Counted from the stretch's first letter, positions 40,561 to 53,461 are shown. The stretch: DNA of 64,000 bases from Gordius sp. MW1 (GCA_964036665.1 OZ038527.1:12617835-12681834); one strand, 5' to 3'. The notes: a model not told the origin generated them from the sequence alone. Made by a program: numbers and translations.

Positions 40561-42960
40561 TCTTTCACATAGAATCAAAAAAAATAAATATTTTTACCTC
40601 AAAATTTTTCACATTTTTTTATTCAACCCTATTCATCCGATGAAAGTTGTCGTTTCAGACGTGGTTTCCATGATAAAAAGTAACAATTTATTAGAATAAG
40701 AAAACTATTAATTTGAAATCATGATCGCATAGAGCAGTTTCCAAAAATTAAGCACTCACGTTGCGATACAACAAACTAATCGCAACAATAAAACGTTGTC
40801 TTTTGTCAAAATGATGGCTCTCGCAGCTTAAAACCTCTTTTCGGAAGTCAATCGAGGATAATAGGATTCTCAAATTGGCTTACTTTTATATATTTTTTCA
40901 AGCTCTATCACATAGAATAGAAAAAATAAATATTAATACATCAAAATATTTCACATTTTTTTATTCAACCCTATTCATCCGATGAAAGTTGTCGTTTTCA
41001 GACGTTGTTTCCATGATAAAAAGTAACAATTTATCAGAATCAGAAAACTATTACTTTGAAATCATCATCGCATAGAGCAGTTTTCAAAAATTAAGCCCTC
41101 ACGTTGCGATACAACAAACTAATCGCAACAATAAAACGTTGTCTTTTGTCAAAATGATAGTTCTCGCAGCTTAAAACCTCTTTTCGGAAGTCAATCGAGG
41201 ATAATAGGATTCTCAAATTGGCTTACTTTTATATATTTTTTCAAGCTCTTTCACATAGAATCGAAAAAAATAAATATTTTTACCTCAAAATTTTTCACAT
41301 TTTTTTATTCAACCGTATTCATCCGAAGAAAGTTGTCGTGTTCAGACGTTGTTTCCATGATAAAAAGTAACAATTTATCAGAATCAGAAAGCTATTACTT
41401 TGAAATCATGATCGCATAGAGCAGTTTTCAAAAATTAAGCACTCACGTTGCGATACAACAAACTAATCGCAACAATAAAACGTTGTCTTTTGTCAAAATG
41501 ATGGCTCTCGCAGCTTAAAACCTCTTTTCGGAAGTCAATCGAGGATAATAGGATTCTCAAATTGGCTTACTTTTATATATTTTTTCAAGCTCTTTCACAT
41601 AGAATCGAAAAAAAAAATATTTTTACCTCAAAATTTTTCACATTTTTTTATTCAACCGTATTCATGCGATGAAAGTTGTCGTGTTCAGACGTTGTTTCCA
41701 TGATAAAAAGTAAAAATTTATCAGAATCAGAAAACTATTACTTTGAAAACATCATCGCATAGAGCAGTTTTCAGAAATTAAGCCCTCACGTAGCGATACA
41801 ACAAACTAATTGCAACAACAAAACGTTTTCTTTTGTCAAAATGATAGTTCGCGCAGCTTAAAACCTCTTTTCGGAAGTCAATCGAGGATAATAGGATTCT
41901 CAAATTGGCTTACTTTTATATATTTTTTCAAGCTCTTTCACATAGAATCGAAAAAAATAAATATTACTACCTCAAAATATTTCACATTTTTTTATTCAAC
42001 CCTATTCATCCGATGAAAGTTGTCGTTTCAGACGTGGTTTCCATGATAAAAAGAAACAATTTATTAGAATAAGAAAACTATTAATTTGAAATCATGATCG
42101 CATAGAGCAGTTTTCAAAAATTAAGCACTCACGTTGCGATACAACAAACTAATCGCAACAATAAAACGTTGTCTTTTGTCAAAATGATGGCTCTCGCAGC
42201 TTAAAACCTCTTTTCGGAAGTCAATCGAGGATAATAGGATTCTCAAATTGGCTTACTTTTATATATTTTTTTAAGCTCTTTCACATAGAATCGAAAAAAA
42301 TAAATATTACTACCTCAAAATATTTCACATTTCTTTATTCAACCGTATTCATGCGATGAAAGTTGTCGTTTTCAGACGTTGTTTCCATGATAAAAAGTAA
42401 CAATTTATCAGAATCAGAAAACTATTACTTTGAAATCATCATCGCATAGAGCAGTTTTCAAAAATTAAGCCCTCACGTTGCGATACAACAAACTAATCGC
42501 AACAATAAAACGTTTTCTTGTCAAAATGATAGTTCGCGCAGCTTAAAACCTCTTTTCGGAAGTCAATCGAGGATAATAGGATTCTCAAATTGGCTTACTT
42601 TTATATATTTTTTTAAGCTCTTTCACATAGAATCGAAAAAAATAAATATTACTACCTCAAAATATTTCACATTTTTTTATTCAACCCTATTCATCCGATG
42701 AAAGTTGTCGTTTACGTGGTTTCCATGATAAAAAGTAACAATTTATTAGAATAAGAAAACTATTAATTTGAAATCATGATCGCATAGAGCAGTTTTCAAA
42801 AATTAAGCACTCACGTTGCGATACAACAAACTAATCGCAACAATAAAACGTTGTCTTTTGTCAAAATGATGGCTCTCGCAGCTTAAAACCTCTTTTCGGA
42901 AGTCAATCGAGGATAATAGGATTCTCAAATTGGCTTACTTTTATATATTTTTTCAAGCTC
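40560..42960 (+). repeat. 7-monomer duplication (~2,398 bp), copy 1
   Basis: The TTGCAACAACAAAACG variant at 41,810 recurs at 44,208. CAGTTTCCAAAAATT near 40,736 recurs near 43,133, and GAAGAAAGTTGTCGTG near 41,325 recurs near 43,723. Copy 1 carries a two-base loss in CGTTTTCTTGTC near 42,511 and AAAGAAACAATT near 42,049, which copy 2 lacks. Confidence 0.87.
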
Positions 42961-45360
42961 TTTCACATAGAATCAAAAAAATAAATATTTTTACCTCAAA
43001 ATTTTTCACATTTTTTTATTCAACCCTATTCATCCGATGAAAGTTGTCGTTTCAGACGTGGTTTCCATGATAAAAAGTAACAATTTATTAGAATAAGAAA
43101 ACTATTAATTTGAAATCATGATCGCATAGAGCAGTTTCCAAAAATTAAGCACTCACGTTGCGATACAACAAACTAATCGCAACAATAAAACGTTGTCTTT
43201 TGTCAAAATGATGGCTCTCGCAGCTTAAAACCTCTTTTCGGAAGTCAATCGAGGATAATAGGATTCTCAAATTGGCTTACTTTTATATATTTTTTCAAGC
43301 TCTTTCACATAGAATCGAAAAAATAAATATTACTACATCAAAATATTTCACATTTTTTTATTCAACCGTATTCATGCGATGAAAGTTGTCGTTTTCAGAC
43401 GTTGTTTCCATGATAAAAAGTAACAATTTATCAGAATCAGAAAACTATTACTTTGAAATCATCATCGCATAGAGCAGTTTTCAAAAATTAAGCCCTCACG
43501 TTGCGATACAACAAACTAATCGCAACAATAAAACGTTGTCTTTTGTCAAAATGATAGTTCTCGCAGCTTAAAACCTCTTTTCGGAAGTCAATCGAGGATA
43601 ATAGGATTCTCAAATTGGCTTACTTTTATATATTTTTTCAAGCTCTTTAACATAGAATCGAAAAAAATAAATATTTTTACCTCAAAATTTTTCACATTTT
43701 TTTATTCAACCGTATTCATCCGAAGAAAGTTGTCGTGTTCAGACGTTGTTTCCATGATAAAAAGTAACAATTTATCAGAATCAGAAAGCTATTACTTTGA
43801 AATCATGATCGCATAGAGCAGTTTTCAAAAATTAAGCACTCACGTTGCGATACAACAAACTAATCGCAACAATAAAACGTTGTCTTTTGTCAAAATGATG
43901 GCTCTCGCAGCTTAAAACCTCTTTTCGGAAGTCAATCGAGGATAATAGGATTCTCAAATTGGCTTACTTTTATATATTTTTTCAAGCTCTTTCACATAGA
44001 ATCGAAAAAAAAAAATATTTTTACCTCAAAATTTTTCACATTTTTTTATTCAACCGTATTCATGCGATGAAAGTTGTCGTGTTCAGACGTTGTTTCCATG
44101 ATAAAAAGTAAAAATTTATCAGAATCAGAAAACTATTACTTTGAAATCATCATCGCATAGAGCAGTTTTCAAAAATTAAGCCCTCACGTAGCGATACAAC
44201 AAACTAATTGCAACAACAAAACGTTTTCTTTTGTCAAAATGATAGTTCGCGCAGCTTAAAACCTCTTTTCGGAAGTCAATCGAGGATAATAGGATTCTCA
44301 AATTGGCTTACTTTTATATATTTTTTCAAGCTCTTTCACATAGAATCGAAAAAAATAAATATTACTACCTCAAAATATTTCACATTTTTTTATTCAACCC
44401 TATTCATCCGATGAAAGTTGTCGTTTCAGACGTGGTTTCCATGATAAAAAGTAACAATTTATTAGAATAAGAAAACTATTAATTTGAAATCATGATCGCA
44501 TAGAGCAGTTTTCAAAAATTAAGCACTCACGTTGCGATACAACAAACTAATCGCAACAATAAAACGTTGTCTTTTGTCAAAATGATGGCTCTCGCAGCTT
44601 AAAACCTCTTTTCGGAAGTCAATCGAGGATAATAGGATTCTCAACTTGGCTTACTTTTATATATTTTTTTAAGCTCTTTCACATAGAATCGAAAAAAATA
44701 AATATTACTACCTCAAAATATTTCACATTTCTTTATTCAACCGTATTCATGCGATGAAAGTTGTCGTTTTCAGACGTTGTTTCCATGATAAAAAGTAACA
44801 ATTTATCAGAATCAGAAAACTATTACTTTGAAATCATCATCGCATAGAGCAGTTTTCAAAAATTAAGCCCTCACGTTGCGATACAACAAACTAATCGCAA
44901 CAATAAAACGTTTTCTTTTGTCAAAATGATAGTTCGCGCAGCTTAAAACCTCTTTTCGGAAGTCAATCGAGGATAATAGGATTCTCAAATTGGCTTACTT
45001 TTATATATTTTTTTAAGCTCTTTCACATAGAATCGAAAAAAATAAATATTACTACCTCAAAATATTTCACATTTTTTTATTCAACCCTATTCATCCGATG
45101 AAAGTTGTCGTTTACGTGGTTTCCATGATAAAAAGTAACAATTTATTAGAATAAGAAAACTATTAATTTGAAATCATGATCGCATAGAGCAGTTTTCAAA
45201 AATTAAGCACTCACGTTGCGATACAACAAACTAATCGCAACAATAAAACGTTGTCTTTTGTCAAAATGATGGCTCTCGCAGCTTAAAACCTCTTTTCGGA
45301 AGTCAATCGAGGATAATAGGATTCTCAAATTGGCTTACTTTTATATATTTTTTCAAGCTC
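42961..45360 (+). repeat. 7-monomer duplication (~2,398 bp), copy 2
   Basis: This is the tandem partner of the preceding unit. The match stops near 45,370, where copy 1 reads AATCAAAAAAATAAATATTTT and this copy reads AATCG followed by ATTACTACC. Confidence 0.85.
45173..45180. other. ATCATGAT palindrome in type-Q and left-family monomers
   Basis: This perfect 8-bp palindrome occurs in AAATCATGATCGC monomers. The type-P form AAATCATCATCGC destroys it. It tracks with other type-Q markers and is best used as a subtype diagnostic. Confidence 0.5.
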
Positions 45361-45375
45361 TTTCACATAGAATCG

Positions 45376-45418
45376 AAAAAAATAAATATTACTACCTCAA
45401 AATATTTCACATTTTTTT
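45376..45418. other. A-tract / T-tract cluster, candidate curved DNA
   Basis: An A7 run (45,376-45,382), an AAAATATTT stretch and a T7 run (45,412-45,418) occupy about 43 bp in every monomer, with lengths varying by one or two bases. Runs of this kind can bend DNA and position nucleosomes. Centre-to-centre spacing of about 36 bp for the two long runs is not an exact multiple of the helical repeat, so curvature is only a possibility. Confidence 0.45.
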
Positions 45419-45429
45419 ATTCAACCGTA

Positions 45430-45442
45430 TTCATGCGATGAA
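45430..45442. other. 13-bp near-palindrome, one per monomer
   Basis: TTCATGCGATGAA has 5-bp arms (TTCAT / ATGAA) around GCG. The alternative form TTCATCCGATGAA has 6-bp arms (TTCATC / GATGAA) around one base. Almost all monomers carry one form or the other, so the arms persist while the centre marks the subtype. GAAGAAAG copies (41.3, 43.7, 47.2, 52.0, 53.0, 53.3, 54.4, 55.4, 58.5 kb) lose one arm position. Confidence 0.55.
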
Positions 45443-45558
45443 AGTTGTCGTTTTTAGACGTTGTTTCCATGATAAAAAGTAACAATTTATCAGAATCAGA
45501 AAACTATTACTTTGAAATCATCATCGCATAGAGCAGTTTTCAAAAATTAAGCCCTCAC

Positions 45559-45585
45559 GTTGCGATACAACAAACTAATCGCAAC
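45559..45585. other. 8-bp inverted repeat with 11-bp spacer, one per monomer
   Basis: GTTGCGAT at 45,559-45,566 and its exact reverse complement ATCGCAAC at 45,578-45,585 flank an 11-bp spacer. The element is present in most monomers to the right of 13.2 kb. In the left family the left arm is usually GTTACGAT, which breaks one pair. Other subtypes have GTAGCGAT with ATCGCATC, or ATTGCAAC. No compensating changes are seen, which argues against selection for a hairpin in every copy. It may be a dimer-binding site or chance. Confidence 0.6.
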
Positions 45586-46320
45586 AATAAAACGTTGTCT
45601 TTTGTCAAAATGATGGCTCTCGCAGCTTAAAACCTCTTTTCGGAAGTCAATCGAGGATAATAGGATTCTCAAATTGGCTTACTTTTATATATTTTTTCAA
45701 GCTCTTTCACATAGAATCGAAAAAAATAAATATTACTACCTCAAAATATTTCACATTTTTTTATTCAACCCTATTCATCCGATGAAAGTTGTCGTTTCAG
45801 ACGTGGTTTCCATGATAAAAAGTAACAATTTATTAGAATAAGAAAACTATTAATTTGAAATCATGATCGCATAGAGCAGTTTCCAAAAATTAAGCACTCA
45901 CGTTGCGATACAACAAACTAATCGCAACAATAAAACGTTGTCTTTTGTCAAAATGATGGCTCTCGCAGCTTAAAACCTCTTTTCGGAAGTCAATCGAGGA
46001 TAATAGGATTCTCAAATTGGCTTACTTTTATATATTTTTTCAAGCTCTTTCACATAGAATCGAAAAAATAAATATTACTACATCAAAATATTTCACATTT
46101 TTTTATTCAACCCTATTCATCCGATGAAAGTTGTCGTTTTCAGACGTGGTTTCCATGATAAAAAGTAACAATTTATCAGAATCAGAAAACTATTACTTTG
46201 AAATCATCATCGCATAGAGCAGTTTTCAAAAATTAAGCCCTCACGTTGCGATACAACAAACTAATCGCAACAATAAAACGTTTTCTTTTGTCAAAATGAT
46301 AGTTCGCGCAGCTTAAAACC

Positions 46321-49310
46321 TCTTTTCGGAAGTCAATCGAGGATAGTAGGATTCTCAAATTGGCTTACTTTTATATATTTTTTCAAGCTCTTTCACATAG
46401 AATCAAAAAAAATAAATATTTTTACCTCAAAATTTTTCACATTTTTTTATTCAACCCTATTCATCAGATGAAAGTTGTCGTTTCAGACGTGGTTTCCATG
46501 ATAAAAAGTAACAATTTATTAGAATAAGAAAACTATTAATTTGAAATCATGATCGCATAGAGCAGTTTCCAAAAATTAAGCACTCACGTTGCGATACAAC
46601 AAACTAATCGCAACAATAAAACGTTGTCTTTTGTCAAAATGATGGCTCTCGCAGCTTAAAACCTCTTTTCGGAAGTCAATCGAGGATAATAGGATTCTCA
46701 AATTGGCTTACTTTTATATATTTTTTCAAGCTCTTTCACATAGAATCGAAAAAATAAATATTACTACATCAAAATATTTCACATTTTTTTATTCAACCGT
46801 ATTCATGCGATGAAAGTTGTCGTTTTCAGACGTTGTTTCCATGATAAAAAGTAACAATTTATCAGAATCAGAAAACTATTACTTTGAAATCATCATCGCA
46901 TAGAGCAGTTTTCAAAAATTAAGCCCTCACGTTGCGATACAACAAACTAATCGCAACAATAAAACGTTGTCTTTTGTCAAAATGATAGTTCTCGCAGCTT
47001 AAAACCTCTTTTCGGAAGTCAATCGAGGATAATAGGATTCTCAAATTGGCTTACTTTTATATATTTTTTCAAGCTCTTTAACATAGAATCGAAAAAAATA
47101 AATATTTTTACCTCAAAATTTTTCACATTTTTTTATTCAACCGTATTCATCCGAAGAAAGTTGTCGTGTTCAGACGTTGTTTCCATGATAAAAAGTAACA
47201 ATTTATCAGAATCAGAAAGCTATTACTTTGAAATCATGATCGCATAGAGCAGTTTTCAAAAATTAAGCACTCACGTTGCGATACAACAAACTAATCGCAA
47301 CAATAAAACGTTGTCTTTTGTCAAAATGATGGCTCTCGCAGCTTAAAACCTCTTTTCGGAAGTCAATCGAGGATAATAGGATTCTCAAATTGGCTTACTT
47401 TTATATATTTTTTCAAGCTCTTTCACATAGAATCGAAAAAAAAAAATATTTTTACCTCAAAATTTTTCACATTTTTTTATTCAACCGTATTCATGCGATG
47501 AAAGTTGTCGTGTTCAGACGTTGTTTCCATGATAAAAAGTAAAAATTTATCAGAATAAGAAAACTATTACTTTGAAATCATCATCGCATAGAGCAGTTTT
47601 CAAAAATTAAGCCCTCACGTAGCGATACAACAAACTAATTGCAACAACAAAACGTTTTCTTTTGTCAAAATGATAGTTCGCGCAGCTTAAAACCTCTTTT
47701 CGGAAGTCAATCGAGGATAATAGGATTCTCAAATTGGCTTACTTTTATATATTTTTTCAAGCTCTTTCACATAGAATCGAAAAAAATAAATATTACTACC
47801 TCAAAATATTTCACATTTTTTTATTCAACCCTATTCATCCGATGAAAGTTGTCGTTTCAGACGTAGTTTCCATGATAAAAAGTAACAATTTATTAGAATA
47901 AGAAAACTATTAATTTGAAATCATGATCGCATAGAGCAGTTTTCAAAAATTAAGCACTCACGTTGCGATACAACAAACTAATCGCAACAATAAAACGTTG
48001 TCTTTTGTCAAAATGATGGCTCTCGCAGCTTAAAACCTCTTTTCGGAAGTCAATCGAGGATAATAGGATTTTCAAATTGGCTTACTTTTATATATTTTTT
48101 TAAGCTCTTTCACATAGAATCGAAAAAAATAAATATTACTACCTCAAAATATTTCACATTTCTTTATTCAACCGTATTCATGCGATGAAAGTTGTCGTTT
48201 TCAGACGTTGTTTCCATGATAAAAAGTAACAATTTATCAGAATCAGAAAACTATTACTTTGAAATCATCATCGCATAGAGCAGTTTTCAAAAATTAAGCC
48301 CTCACGTTGCGATACAACAAACTAATCGCAACAATAAAACGTTTTCTTTTGTCAAAATGATAGTTCGCGCAGCTTAAAACCTCTTTTCGGAAGTCAATCG
48401 AGGATAATAGGATTCTCAAATTGGCTTACTTTTATATATTTTTTTAAGCTCTTTCACATAGAATCGAAAAAAATAAATATTACTACCTCAAAATATTTCA
48501 CATTTTTTTATTCAACCCTATTCATCCGATGAAAGTTGTCGTTTACGTGGTTTCCATGATAAAAAGTAACAATTTATTAGAATAAGAAAACTATTAATTT
48601 GAAATCATGATCGCATAGAGCAGTTTTCAAAAATTAAGCACTCACGTTGCGATACAACAAACTAATCGCAACAATAAAACGTTGTCTTTTGTCAAAATGA
48701 TGGCTCTCGCAGCTTAAAACCTCTTTTCGGAAGTCAATCGAGGATAATAGGATTCTCAAATTGGCTTACTTTTATATATTTTTTCAAGCTCTTTCACATA
48801 GAATCGAAAAAAATAAATATTACTACCTCAAAATATTTCACATTTTTTTATTCAACCGTATTCATGCGATGAAAGTTGTCGTTTTTAGACGTTGTTTCCA
48901 TGATAAAAAGTAACAATTTATCAGAATCAGAAAACTATTACTTTGAAATCATCATCGCATAGAGCAGTTTTCAAAAATTAAGCCCTCACGTTGCGATACA
49001 ACAAACTAATCGCAACAATAAAACGTTGTCTTTTGTCAAAATGATGGCTCTCGCAGCTTAAAACCTCTTTTCGGAAGTCAATCGAGGATAATAGGATTCT
49101 CAAATTGGCTTACTTTTATATATTTTTTCAAGCTCTTTCACATAGAATCGAAAAAAATAAATATTACTACCTCAAAATATTTCACATTTTTTTATTCAAC
49201 CCTATTCATCCGATGAAAGTTGTCGTTTCAGACGTGGTTTCCATGATAAAAAGTAACAATTTATTAGAATAAGAAAACTATTAATTTGAAATCATGATCG
49301 CATAGAGCAG
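46321..49310 (+). repeat. 10-monomer duplication (3,431 bp), copy 2
   Basis: This is the partner of 42,900-46,320, marked privately by GGATAGTAGG at 46,341, CATCAGATG near 46,464 and GACGTAGTTTCC near 47,861. It ends near 49,310, where copy 1 has CAGTTTCCAAAAATT and this copy has CAGTTTTCAAAAATT. Confidence 0.88.
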
Positions 49311-51055
49311 TTTTCAAAAATTAAGCACTCACGTTGCGATACAACAAACTAATCGCAACAATAAAACGTTGTCTTTTGTCAAAATGATGGCTCTCGCAGC
49401 TTAAAACCTCTTTTCGGAAGTCAATCGAGGATAATAGGATTCTCAAATTGGCTTACTTTTATATATTTTTTTAAGCTCTTTCACATAGAATCGAAAAAAA
49501 TAAATATTACTACCTCAAAATATTTCACATTTCTTTATTCAACCGTATTCATGCGATGAAAGTTGTCGTTTTCAGACGTTGTTTCCATGATAAAAAGTAA
49601 CAATTTATCAGAATCAGAAAACTATTACTTTGAAATCATCATCGCATAGAGCAGTTTTCAAAAATTAAGCCCTCACGTTGCGATACAACAAACTAATCGC
49701 AACAATAAAACGTTTTCTTTTGTCAAAATGATAGTTCGCGCAGCTTAAAACCTCTTTTCGGAAGTCAATCGAGGATAATAGGATTCTCAAATTGGCTTAC
49801 TTTTATATATTTTTTTAAGCTCTTTCACATAGAATCGAAAAAAATAAATATTACTACCTCAAAATATTTCACATTTTTTTATTCAACCCTATTCATCCGA
49901 TGAAAGTTGTCGTTTTCAGACGTTGTTTCCATGATAAAAAGTAACAATTTATCAGAATCAGAAAACTATTACTTTGAAATCATCATCGCATAGAGCAGTT
50001 TTCAAAAATTAAGCCCTCACGTTGCGATACAACAAACTAATCGCAACAATAAAAAGTTGTCTTTTGTCAAAATGATGGCTCTCGCAGCTTAAAACCTCTT
50101 TTCGGAAGTCAATCGAGGATAATAGGATTCTCAAATTGGCTTACTTTTATATATTTTTTCAAGCTCTTTCACACAGAATCGAAAAAAATAAATATTACTA
50201 CCTCAAAATATTTCACATTTTTTTATTCAACCGTATTCATGCGATGAAAGTTGTCGTTTTCAGACGTTGTTTCCATGATAAAAAGTAACAATTTATCAGA
50301 ATCAGAAAACTATTACTTTGAAATCATCATCGCATAGAGCATTTTTCAAAAATTAAGCCCTAACGTTGCGATACAACAAACTAATCGCAACAATAAAACG
50401 TTTTCTTTTGTCAAAATGATAGTTCGCCTAGCTTACAACCTCTTTTCGGAAGTCAATCGAGGATAATAGGATTCTCAAATTGGCTTACTTTTATATATTT
50501 TTTCAAGCTCTTTCACATAGAATCGAAAAAAATAAATATTTTTACCTCAAAATTTTTCACATTTTTTTATTCAACCGTATTCATCCGATGAAAGTTGTCG
50601 TTTTCAGACGTTGTTTCCATGATAAAAAGTAAAAATTTATCAGAATCAGAAAACTGTTACTTTGAAATCATCATCGCATAGAGCAGTTTTCAAAAATTAA
50701 GCACTCACGTTGCGATACAACAAACTAATCGCAACAATAAAACGTTGTATTTTGTCAAAATGATAGTTCTCGCAGCTTAAAACCTCTTATCGGAAGTTAA
50801 TCGAGGATAATAGGATTCTCAAATTGGCTTACTTTTATATATTTTTTCAAGCTCTTTCACATAGAATCGAAAAAAATAAATATTTTACCTCAAAATTTAA
50901 CACATTTTTTTCTTTCAACCCTATTCATCCGATGAAAGTTGTCGTTTTCAGACGTGGTTTCCATGATAAAGTAACAATTTATCAGAATAAGAAAACTATT
51001 AATTTGAAATCATGATCGCATAGAGCAGTTTTCAAAAATTAAGCACTCACTTTGC
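49310..51055 (+). repeat. Monomers with several private substitutions
   Basis: This stretch contains AAAAAGTTGTC at 50,051, CACACAGAATCG near 50,171, GTTCGCCTAGCTTACAACC at 50,422, GAAAACTGTTAC near 50,648, CGTTGTATTTTGTC near 50,740 and CTCTTATCGG near 50,782. Most of these reappear exactly 10,987 bp later. One monomer (50,824) is of the ATTTTACC / AAATTTAACAC type seen at 14.4-19.4 and 22.7 kb, reused here. Confidence 0.82.
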
Positions 51056-53461
51056 GATACAACAAACTAATCGCAACAATAAAACGTTGTCTTTTGTCAA
51101 AATGATAGTTCTCGCAGCTTAAAACCTCTTTTCGGAAGTCAATCGAGGATAATAGGATTCTCAAATTGGCATACACTTATATATTTTTTCAAGCTCTTTC
51201 ACATAGAATCGAAAAAAATAAATATTACTACCTCAAAATATTTCACATTATTTTATTCAACCGTATTCATGCGATGAAAGTTGTCGTTTTCAGACGTTGT
51301 TTCCATGATAAAAAGTAACAATGTATCAGAATCAGAATACTATTACTTTGAAATCATCATCGCATAGAGCAGTTTTCAAAAATTAAGCTCTCACGTTGCG
51401 ATACAACAAACTAATCGCAACAATAAAACGTTTTCTTTTGTCAAAATGATAGTTCGCGCAGCTTAAAACCTCTTTTCGGAAGTCAATCGCGGATAATAGG
51501 ATTCTCAAATTGGCTTACTTTTATATATTTTTTCAAGCTCTTTCACATAGAATCGAAAAAAATAAATATTACTACCTCAAAATATTTCACATTTTTTTAT
51601 TCAACCCTATTCATCCGATGAAAGTTGTCGTTTCAGACGTGGTTTCCATGATAAAAAGTAACAATTTATTAGAATAAGAAAACTATTAATTTGAAATCAT
51701 GATCGCATAGAGCAGTTTTCAAAAATTAAGCACTCACGTTGCGATACAACAAACTAATCGCAACAATAAAACGTTGTCTTTTGTCAAAATGATGGCTCTC
51801 GCAGCTTAAAACCTCTTTTCGGAAGTCAATCGAGGATAATAGGATTCTCAAATTGGCTTACATTTATATATTTTTTCAAGCTCTTTCACATAGAATCGAA
51901 AAAAATAAATATTACTACCTCAAAATATTTCACATTTTTTTATTCAACCGTATTCATCCGAAGAAAGTTGTCGTGTTCAGACGTTGTTTCCATGATAAAA
52001 AGTAACAATTTATCAGAATCAGAAAGCTATTACTTTGAAATCATGATCGCATAGAGCAGTTTTCAAAAATTAAGCACTCACGTTGCGATACAACAAACTA
52101 ATCGCAACAATAAAACGTTGTCTTTTGTCAAAATGATGGCTCTCGCAGCTTAAAACCTCTTTTCGGAAGTCAATCGAGGATAATAGGATTCTCAAATTGG
52201 CATACACTTATATATTTTTTCAAGCTCTTTCACATAGAATCGAAAAAAATAAATATTACTACCTCAAAATATTTCACATTATTTTATTCAACCGTATTCA
52301 TGCGATGAAAGTTGTCGTTTTCAGACGTTGTTTCCATGATAAAAAGTAACAATGTATCAGAATCAGAATACTATTACTTTGAAATCATCATCGCATAGAG
52401 CAGTTTTCAAAAATTAAGCTCTCACGTTGCGATACAACAAACTAATCGCAACAATAAAACGTTTTCTTTTGTCAAAATGATAGTTCGCGCAGCTTAAAAC
52501 CTCTTTTCGGAAGTCAATCGCGGATAATAGGATTCTCAAATTGGCTTACTTTTATATATTTTTTCAAGCTCTTTCACATAGAATCGAAAAAAATAAATAT
52601 TACTACCTCAAAATATTTCACATTTTTTTATTCAACCCTATTCATCCGATGAAAGTTGTCGTTTTCAGACGTTGTTTCCATGATAAAAAGTAAAAATTTA
52701 TCAGAATCAGAAAACTGTTACTTTGAAATCATCATCGCATAGAGCAGTTTTCAAAAATTAAGCCCTCACGTTGCGATACAACAAACTAATCGCAACAATA
52801 AAACGTTGTCTTTTGTCAAAATGATAGTTCTCGCAGCTTAAAACCTCTTTTCGGAAGTCAATCGAGGATAATAGGATTCTAAAATTGGCTTACTTTTATA
52901 TATTTTTTCAAGCTCTTTCACATAGAATCGAAAAAAATAAATATTTTTACCTCAAAATTTTTCACATTTTTTTATTCAACCGTATTCATCCGAAGAAAGT
53001 TGTCGTGTTCAGACGTTGTTTCCATGATAAAAAGTAACAATTTATCAGAATCAGAAAGCTATTACTTTGAAATCATGATCGCATAGAGCAGTTTTCAAAA
53101 ATTAAGCACTCACGTTGCGATACAACAAACTAATCGCAACAATAAAACGTTGTCTTTTGTCAAAATGATGGCTCTCGCAGCTTAAAACCTCTTTTCGGAA
53201 GTCAATCGAGGATAATAGGATTCTCAAATTGGCTTACATTTATATATTTTTTCAAGCTCTTTCACATAGAATCGAAAAAAATAAATATTACTACCTCAAA
53301 ATATTTCACATTTTTTTATTCAACCGTATTCATCCGAAGAAAGTTGTCGTGTTCAGACGTTGTTTCCATGATAAAAAGTAACAATTTATCAGAATCAGAA
53401 AGCTATTACTTTGAAATCATGATCGCATAGAGCAGTTTTCAAAAATTAAGCACTCACGTTG
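51055..53461 (+). repeat. 7-monomer HOR of 2,407 bp, copy 1
   Basis: GGCATACACTTAT (51,171 and 52,202) recurs at 53,578 and 54,609. CAATCGCGGATAA at about 51,485 recurs at 53,892, CGAAGAAAG at 51,959 recurs at 54,366, and GGATTCTAAAATTGG at 52,874 recurs at 55,281. All are 2,407 bp apart. Within the unit, about 51,120-51,630 repeats at about 52,150-52,660 (1,031 bp, three monomers), so it contains an older 3-monomer duplication. Confidence 0.9.

Larger units (their letters stand above)
45298..45641 (+). repeat. Reference monomer (344 bp), type P
   Basis: This is a representative unit for reading the array. In order it contains: the start landmark GGAAGTCAATCGAGG; a TATATA-rich stretch at 45,342-45,347; an A7 run at 45,376-45,382; a T7 run at 45,412-45,418; the near-palindrome TTCATGCGATGAA at 45,430-45,442; a central block with TTTCCATGATAAAAAG; the dyad GTTGCGAT / ATCGCAAC at 45,559-45,585; and a terminal block containing AACGTT and CTCGCAGC. 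Counting bases in the closely matching consensus gives 45 G and 63 C in 344 (31% G+C) and 13 CpG dinucleotides. 344 bp is not a multiple of three, so any reading frame rotates from monomer to monomer. I found no convincing internal dimer of ~172 bp, although ACGTTG recurs up to three times per monomer. Confidence 0.95.
42900..46320 (+). repeat. 10-monomer duplication (3,431 bp), copy 1
   Basis: AGCTCTTTAACATAG at 43,641 recurs at 47,072. TTGCAACAACAAAACG at 44,208 recurs at 47,639, and CGTTTTTAGACG at 45,449 recurs at 48,880. The offset is 3,431 bp throughout. This unit overlaps the 7-monomer duplication, so both events have reused the same monomers. Confidence 0.88.

Noticed and set aside
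45342..45347. TATA box of a satellite promoter
   Set aside because: TATATA occurs in every monomer within a 69% AT sequence. Nothing else in the sequence (initiator, downstream element, transcript feature) supports a promoter.
45559..45585. Structured RNA hairpin under selection
   Set aside because: The arms vary between subtypes (GTTACGAT, GTAGCGAT, ATTGCAAC) without compensating changes, so base-pairing does not appear to be maintained.
45298..45641. CENP-B box
   Set aside because: TTTTCGGAAGTCAATCG was compared with the known NTTCGNNNNANNCGGGN pattern on both strands. The central A and the CGGG core are absent, so it does not qualify.
45298..45641. Heat-shock element (alternating GAA / TTC) around TTTTCGGAAG and AGAATCGAA
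   Set aside because: The spacing and triplets do not fit three properly phased nGAAn units.
45298..45641. Monomer as an ancient dimer of two ~172-bp halves
   Set aside because: The halves do not align visibly. Only short words such as ACGTTG and AATCG recur.
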